Position numbers and translations under genes: made by a program
NCBI GenBank assembly: GCA_002422315.1
Contig: DIUJ01000041.1
Location: forward strand, 1 to 27,218
Direction of reading: 5' to 3'
Source of the DNA: Bacteroidetes bacterium UBA6161
GTDB taxonomy: Bacteria; Bacteroidota; Bacteroidia; NS11-12g; UBA955
DNA length: 27,218 bases
Notes under the pieces: model-generated
What the model was told of the DNA's origin: nothing
Databases searched by the model: none
Seen by the model: only the letters and a program-made list of their open reading frames with translations
Shown: piece after piece, positions 23,166 to 27,218 of the stretch
Numbering within the stretch: the first letter of the stretch is position 1
How the letters are laid out: every line of letters begins with the position of its first letter

Positions 23166-23921
23166 TCAAAAATCGTCTTCGTCTACATCTACTGTTACAG
23201 GATCTTTCATTACTTTAACCAATCCTTCAATTAGTTCTTTCATGTCCCTATCTACAGCCATTAGGAATTTATCAGTTTCTCTTACTTTTACTTTGTTGTT
23301 TAGGTAATATTCCATGTACACACTGTTAAAATCTGTTGGCTTTCCGTTTGTAACTGGCTCGTGATGAATAAAGTCTGTGAATTTATATTTGTATCTAAAA
23401 TCTTTTACTCTCAATTGAAGATTAAAACTGTATTCTCCAATTTGTTGTTTGGAGCTTGGGTTTACTTGTACCACCATTGGTACTCTTACATTAAGTATAA
23501 TACGCTCATTAGTAACGTCTTCCACAATAATTTTTTTAGGAAATTTTTTCCCGTCACCATATTTTTTTAGAAGATATTGTTTGGCTCTGTAATAGAGAGA
23601 ATCAGGAGTACAATAGTTGCAGCTATCGTCTTCAACTACCAAAGAATATGTAATTCTTTTAGTTATAGAATCTAATGGAGTGTCTTTAACCCTTTCGTAT
23701 GGCTTAAGGGGAACCGCAGGAGTACCAGATTTTGGTGTGGTTTCTTCTTCCGAACCCCATCCAAAGCCTTCAGAGCTTGTTTCATTGCTATCAGTATTGG
23801 TAGAATCGCTTGTTTCTGAGGAACTTTCATCGCCAAATCCTCCCCACTGTGAGTATGCATTAAATTGGTTTATAGTAATAAAAAACAAGACTGAAGCAAG
23901 TCTCAAAAGGTTGTTTTTCAT
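23166..23921 (-). CDS. Secreted protein with acidic Ser/Thr/Glu linker and DUF4468-like domain
   Basis: 251 residues from the ATG at 23921 (MKNNLLRLASVLFFITINQF, a signal peptide ending AYSQ). Starts at 23939 (ATG) and 23975 (TTG) are in frame, but they place extra residues before a normal signal peptide and the TTG lies in the promoter. Residues about 26-60 are a low-complexity acidic linker with WGGFGDE and GFGWGSEEE. The remainder is one alpha/beta domain starting with SLVVEDDSCNYCTPDSLYYR and including IILNVRVPMVVQ and YSFNLQLRVKDFRYKYKFTD, which resembles the DUF4468 (TBP-like) domain of Bacteroidota secreted proteins; this likeness is tentative. It ends with very acidic VDVDEDDF. The next gene, a barrel-like protein, follows after 10 nt. 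Confidence 0.72.
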   Translation of the reverse strand: MKNNLLRLASVLFFITINQFNAYSQWGGFGDESSSETSDSTNTDSNETSSEGFGWGSEEETTPKSGTPAVPLKPYERVKDTPLDSITKRITYSLVVEDDSCNYCTPDSLYYRAKQYLLKKYGDGKKFPKKIIVEDVTNERIILNVRVPMVVQVNPSSKQQIGEYSFNLQLRVKDFRYKYKFTDFIHHEPVTNGKPTDFNSVYMEYYLNNKVKVRETDKFLMAVDRDMKELIEGLVKVMKDPVTVDVDEDDF

Positions 23922-23972
23922 AAGGATAGTTCTTATCATTTTTGTGTAGTATACGTGGTTTTTTAAAGGCGA

Positions 23973-23980
23973 CAAATATA
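23973..23980 (-). promoter_or_regulatory. -7 promoter element for the secreted protein/barrel operon
   Basis: The minus strand reads TATATTTG, matching TAnnTTTG. It predicts a leader of about 48 nt to the ATG at 23921. No strong -33 is seen. Confidence 0.45.
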
Positions 23981-24066
23981 GAAAAAAATGCTACTTTTTA
24001 AAGTTACATAAGTTACTTACTTTCGCCACTGCTAAACATAACGTAAATTTTTACTTTTTATTTAAA

Positions 24067-25938
24067 ATGAAATTTAACTTAACCAACATTGCTTTTTATT
24101 TGAGCATCGGATTTTTTTTATCTTGTAATGCCACACAAAACAATAAACAAGAAGAAATTCAAATTCCCATAGTGAACCATAGTTTTGGAAATTCTCATGA
24201 AGTCTTGCCCCAAAGTTTACATTTAGATTTGAATGCTGATTTTGAAAAACAAATTATTCAGGGTTTTGCGGAGTGGGACATAAAACCAAATGAATTAGCT
24301 AAACAAGTTATTTTTGATACCAAAGAATTAAAAATTGAGAAAGTAAGCGTAGATGGGGAAGAGGTTGAATTTAAAAAAGGCAAAGAATTGGAAATTTTTG
24401 GTGCACCTTTACTCATTCCTATTGATAAGAATACCAAGAAAGTTAGGATTTATTATGAAACAAGCCCCCATGCCGAGGCTTTACAATGGCTAAGCAAAGA
24501 ACAGACAGGAGGCAAGCCTTTGTTGTTTTCCCAGAGCCAAGCCATTTTGGCAAGAACCTGGGTTCCATGCATGGATATGCCTTCACTAAGATTTACTTAT
24601 ACTGCAAAAATAAGTTGCCCCAATGACTTACTTCCTTTAATGAGCGCTACAAATCCCAAAACTAAATCATTGAATTCGGTGTATGAATTTGAAATGCAAC
24701 AACCTATTCCTTCTTATCTTTTAGCATTAACTATTGGAGATTACGAATTTAAGGAACTAGGAACCAATTGTGGGGTATATGCCACTCCTGGTAAATTACA
24801 AGAAGCTGCAAATGAATTTGTAGACCTTCCTAAAATGATACAAGCCGCAGAGAAACTATACGGCCCATACCAATGGGGTAGGTACGATATTGTTGTAATG
24901 CCTGCTGCTTTCCCTTTTGGTGGAATGGAAAACCCAAGACTAACCTTTGCTACGCCTACTATTGTTACAGGCGACAAAAGTCTGGTTTCGCTTATAGCGC
25001 ACGAACTAGCTCACTCTTGGAGTGGTAACCTGGTTACAAACCACACTTGGTCTGACTTTTGGCTAAACGAAGGGTTTACAGTGTATTTCGAAGATAGAAT
25101 TATGGAAGAAATTTATGGAAGAGACTATGCCGATATGATGGCTAAACTTTCTTTCGGTGATTTGCAAAATACTGTGGTTAAAATGATGCAAACCCCAAAA
25201 GAAAACGATACCAAACTCTTTTTAAACCTAGAAAACAGGAATCCTGATGATGGAGTTTCGGATATAGCCTACGAAAAAGGCCGTTTCTTTTTACTTTTAA
25301 TTGAGAAAACCGTTGGTAGAGAAAGATTCGATGCCTTTTTAAAATCTTATTTTCAAAAATATGCATTCAAAACAATAACTACAGAAGAGTTTAAATCATA
25401 CCTTTACGATAACTTATTTCAAAATCCTGCGGAAGTTGTTCCATTAGAAATAAACAATTGGATATATGAAACAGGCTTGCCTTCAAATTGCCCCATTATT
25501 CTTTCAGTTGAATTGCTAAAATTGGATTCTTTGATTACTAAGATAAAGGAAGGCTATAAAATTACCAAAGAAGAAACCAAGGATTGGACTACCCACCATT
25601 ACTTATACTTTATTCGGAACATAAACAAGCAAAGTACTTCTATTCAAGAAATAGACAGTGTTTTTGGTTTCTCGCAGTGGAAAAACGCTGAGATTTTGTG
25701 CGAATGGTATAAATGGTGTATAGAAGCAAACTATGAAAAATCCAAGCCTTATATCAAAACATACTTGGCCAATGTAGGCAGAAGGAAATTTGTATTGCCT
25801 CTATTCGAGAAAATGACAGAAAATACCAACAAGAACTGGAAAATATTCGCAAAAGATATTTTCAAGGAAATAGGGAAGAGTTATCATTCTGTAACCTATC
25901 AAAGTGTTACAAAGGTTTTAGAAAATGGAAATTCTTAG
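24067..25938 (+). CDS. M1-family aminopeptidase, leukotriene-A4-hydrolase-like, lipoprotein
   Basis: 623 residues. The N-terminus is a lipoprotein signal (FYLSIGFFLSC, lipidation near C20), so it works in the periplasm or on the outer membrane. Zinc ligands are H312 and H316 in HELAHSW with catalytic E313, and E335 in WLNEGFTVYFE. The substrate motif is GGMENP (about 287-292), the variant form typical of LTA4H-like members rather than the usual GAMEN. The following YEKGRFFLLLIEKTVG and helical C-terminal domain (about 490-620) also fit LTA4H. It should remove N-terminal amino acids from peptides; an epoxide hydrolase activity is not implied. Its 3' end overlaps the next gene by 14 bp in another frame. 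Confidence 0.93.
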   Translation: MKFNLTNIAFYLSIGFFLSCNATQNNKQEEIQIPIVNHSFGNSHEVLPQSLHLDLNADFEKQIIQGFAEWDIKPNELAKQVIFDTKELKIEKVSVDGEEVEFKKGKELEIFGAPLLIPIDKNTKKVRIYYETSPHAEALQWLSKEQTGGKPLLFSQSQAILARTWVPCMDMPSLRFTYTAKISCPNDLLPLMSATNPKTKSLNSVYEFEMQQPIPSYLLALTIGDYEFKELGTNCGVYATPGKLQEAANEFVDLPKMIQAAEKLYGPYQWGRYDIVVMPAAFPFGGMENPRLTFATPTIVTGDKSLVSLIAHELAHSWSGNLVTNHTWSDFWLNEGFTVYFEDRIMEEIYGRDYADMMAKLSFGDLQNTVVKMMQTPKENDTKLFLNLENRNPDDGVSDIAYEKGRFFLLLIEKTVGRERFDAFLKSYFQKYAFKTITTEEFKSYLYDNLFQNPAEVVPLEINNWIYETGLPSNCPIILSVELLKLDSLITKIKEGYKITKEETKDWTTHHYLYFIRNINKQSTSIQEIDSVFGFSQWKNAEILCEWYKWCIEANYEKSKPYIKTYLANVGRRKFVLPLFEKMTENTNKNWKIFAKDIFKEIGKSYHSVTYQSVTKVLENGNS

Positions 25939-26782
25939 GCTTCCGAGTCCTGTTACAGAAATACATTCTCCATTATTTACAAGCATGGGAGTGGAGGTTT
26001 TTGTAAAGAGAGAAGATTTAATACACCCTCAGATTTCGGGTAATAAATGGCGCAAACTACAGGGGTGGTTGAGCAAAGCACAAGAGCTTAAGGCGCATAC
26101 ATTGGTTAGTTTTGGTGGTGCATTTTCCAATCATTTGCTTGCTTTGGCTGCTGCGGGTATGGTATTTAAAAAACAAACTATAGGGATAGTAAGAGGAGAA
26201 GAACAAAAGGATAATTTGGTATTGTTTCATTGTAGGCTTATGGGCATGGAAATAAGGTATGTATCAAGAGAGGAATATCGCCACAAAGAAGCAGTTTTTG
26301 AAAACCTTTATGGACATACCGATTACCTTATGGTACCCGAGGGTGGAGGGGGCGAACCAGCCTTGCAAGGATTCAAAGAATTTGTAAAAGAATTGGATTT
26401 TGCTGTAGATCATATTATTGTACCTGCAGGTACCGGATATACCGCTTATGGCCTTGCCAAAGCCATACATGCCCAGGGACTAAATACAACAGTTCATGCA
26501 ATAGCTTGTGTAAAGGATAAGAGTATTTTGCAAGATTTTTTACCTTTCCCAAATCTAATACTAGATTTTGATTTTGCAGGTAGGGGATTTGGCAAAATGG
26601 ACCATCATGCAATAGAACAAGCCAGAAATATAGCCTCAGAATTTGGATTGCTCCTTGAACCAATATATACACTGAAAGCTTGGAAAGCAATGATTCATAA
26701 GATAGAAGAAGGCCAATTTCCAAAGGGGAGCAAGATCCTCTTTGTGCATACAGGTGGACTAAATGGGTGGTGGAGTTTTTAG
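25925..26782 (+). CDS. D-cysteine desulfhydrase/ACC deaminase-like PLP enzyme
   Basis: 285 residues, fold-type II PLP enzyme, shorter than well-studied homologs (about 330). The Schiff-base lysine is K41 in ISGNKWRKL. FGGAFSNHLLALAAAG is the PLP/substrate loop, VPAGTGYTAYGLA is the phosphate-binding loop, and HTGGLNGW ends the protein. Members break down D-cysteine to pyruvate, sulfide and ammonia or deaminate 1-aminocyclopropane-1-carboxylate; the sequence alone does not decide, but D-cysteine desulfhydrase is the more usual activity. The ATG lies 14 bp before the stop of the aminopeptidase gene, so translation is probably coupled. Repeat DNA begins directly at its stop codon. Confidence 0.87.
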   Translation: MEILRLPSPVTEIHSPLFTSMGVEVFVKREDLIHPQISGNKWRKLQGWLSKAQELKAHTLVSFGGAFSNHLLALAAAGMVFKKQTIGIVRGEEQKDNLVLFHCRLMGMEIRYVSREEYRHKEAVFENLYGHTDYLMVPEGGGGEPALQGFKEFVKELDFAVDHIIVPAGTGYTAYGLAKAIHAQGLNTTVHAIACVKDKSILQDFLPFPNLILDFDFAGRGFGKMDHHAIEQARNIASEFGLLLEPIYTLKAWKAMIHKIEEGQFPKGSKILFVHTGGLNGWWSF

Positions 26783-26914
26783 ATTTTAGATTTTAGATTG
26801 CAGATTTTAGATTGATAACTCCCAACCTCTTCCTTCTAATAACTGCTAACTTCTTTCTTCTAAATCTGACTTCTGCAATCTAAAATCTGAAATTTTTGGT
26901 TGACAACTCCCAAC
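26779..26914. repeat. AGATTTT-type direct repeats with a 17-bp inverted repeat
   Basis: Starting at the stop codon, the heptamer AGATTTT/TTTAGAT is repeated about four times (26780-26814). A 17-bp perfect inverted repeat joins AGATTTTAGATTGCAGA (26788-26804) with its complement at 26872-26888. Between and after the arms lie pyrimidine-rich, similar lines such as AACTCCCAACCTCTTCC (26817) and AACTCCCAACTTCTCC (26905). No gene is present. Confidence 0.75.
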
Positions 26915-27059
26915 TTCTCCGCTCTCGCTCGCATCTTGCGAGAGAGCTATTAGAATGCAAAACGCTTCACTTATTTCGCACCTTTGGCGCTTTAGGGGCT
27001 CGTTTGTTTTATTTCATAGCCCTGTCAGGCTATGCTAAGGATTGCGCACCTTTGGTGCT
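26915..27059. repeat. Hairpin-rich tandem repeat, copy 1 (period 154 bp)
   Basis: The first of two copies offset by exactly 154 bp. Ordered hairpins: CTCTCGC/GCGAGAG (26922-26944), an imperfect GCACC-TTT-GGCGC (about 26978-26990), CATAGCC/GGCTATG (27015-27034) and GCACC-TTT-GGTGC (27046-27058). It carries no coding signs. Confidence 0.85.
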
Positions 27060-27068
27060 AATGTTACC

Positions 27069-27213
27069 TTCTCCGCTCTCGCTCGCATCTTGCGAGTGAG
27101 CTATTAGAATGCAAAACGCTTCACTTATTTCGCACCGTTGGTGCTTTTAGTTTAGTTGTCGTTTATTTCATAGCCCTATCAGGCTATGCTAATGATTGCG
27201 CACCTTTGGTGCT
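27069..27213. repeat. Hairpin-rich tandem repeat, copy 2
   Basis: The same ordered hairpins as copy 1, shifted 154 bp: CTCGC-ATCTT-GCGAG (about 27082-27096), GCACC-GTT-GGTGC (27132-27144), CATAGCC/GGCTATG (27169-27188) and GCACC-TTT-GGTGC (27200-27212). The linker between the first two hairpins is identical to copy 1, while the segment after the second hairpin has diverged. The window ends just after it, so more copies may follow. Confidence 0.85.
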
Positions 27214-27218
27214 TATAC

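Noticed and set aside
23922..23975. Longer TTG or upstream-ATG start for the secreted protein
   Set aside because: The TTG overlaps the -7 element and the extra residues precede an otherwise normal signal peptide.
26896..27099. Plus-strand open frame of 67 codons in the right-end repeats
   Set aside because: It lies entirely in hairpin-rich repeat DNA, with no family likeness and no usual start context.
26915..27213. CRISPR-like array
   Set aside because: Only two long units of 154 bp with internal hairpins; no short repeats separated by unique spacers and no cas genes.

Overview
The window (about 27.2 kb, AT-rich) reads as chromosomal DNA of a member of the Bacteroidota. The evidence is convergent. 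There is an alternative complex III (Act) operon. Many upstream regions carry the Bacteroidota-type -7 promoter element TAnnTTTG, three of them with TTG/TTTG exactly 19 bp upstream. Shine-Dalgarno sequences are almost absent. Families such as DUF4286, DUF1599 and the DoxX/BT_3928-like protein, and many short-signal lipoproteins and beta-barrel-like proteins, fit the same group. I cannot name a genus. No tRNA, rRNA, CRISPR array or transposase gene is visible.

Layout. 1-4878 (minus): actA-actB-actC of the respiratory quinol:cytochrome c/acceptor oxidoreductase; actC is cut by the window edge, and actA is a monoheme-plus-pentaheme fusion. 4879-5225: divergent regulatory gap. 5226-7581 (plus): a lipoprotein, a LexA/CI-like self-cleaving repressor that looks leaderless, and a secreted protein of unknown function. 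7571-8796 (minus): a TetR regulator closely followed by a small outer-membrane barrel. 9034-11220 (plus): a beta-CASP metallo-beta-lactamase nuclease and a queuosine-precursor transporter. 11217-12864 (minus): DUF4286 protein and the murein-recycling ligase Mpl. 13001-15103 (minus): ribosomal protein S1 with a TTG start, an unusually perfect Shine-Dalgarno and a C-terminal helix-hairpin-helix-like tail, closed by a strong terminator. 15211-15393 (plus): a tiny basic lipoprotein. 15402-17443 (minus): a class III aminotransferase and a lipoprotein. 17504-17779 (minus): HU with its own promoter and terminator. 17858-21555 (minus): DUF1599, DoxX-type, orphan ABC permease and shikimate kinase genes, tightly packed. 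21561-22439 (plus): folP, divergent from DUF1599. 22478-23921 (minus): a secreted acidic-linker protein and a barrel-like protein. 24067-26782 (plus): an LTA4H-like M1 aminopeptidase overlapping a D-cysteine desulfhydrase/ACC deaminase-like enzyme. 26783-27218: gene-free repeat region with short direct/inverted repeats followed by two copies of a 154-bp, hairpin-rich tandem repeat.

Most of the genes are housekeeping (respiration, translation, folate, shikimate, murein recycling, nucleoid). The most notable signals are the SD/TTG initiation region of rpsA in a lineage that normally ignores SD sequences, the apparently leaderless autoregulated S24 repressor, and the structured tandem repeats at the right end. 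I found no clear multi-gene defence or mobile system.
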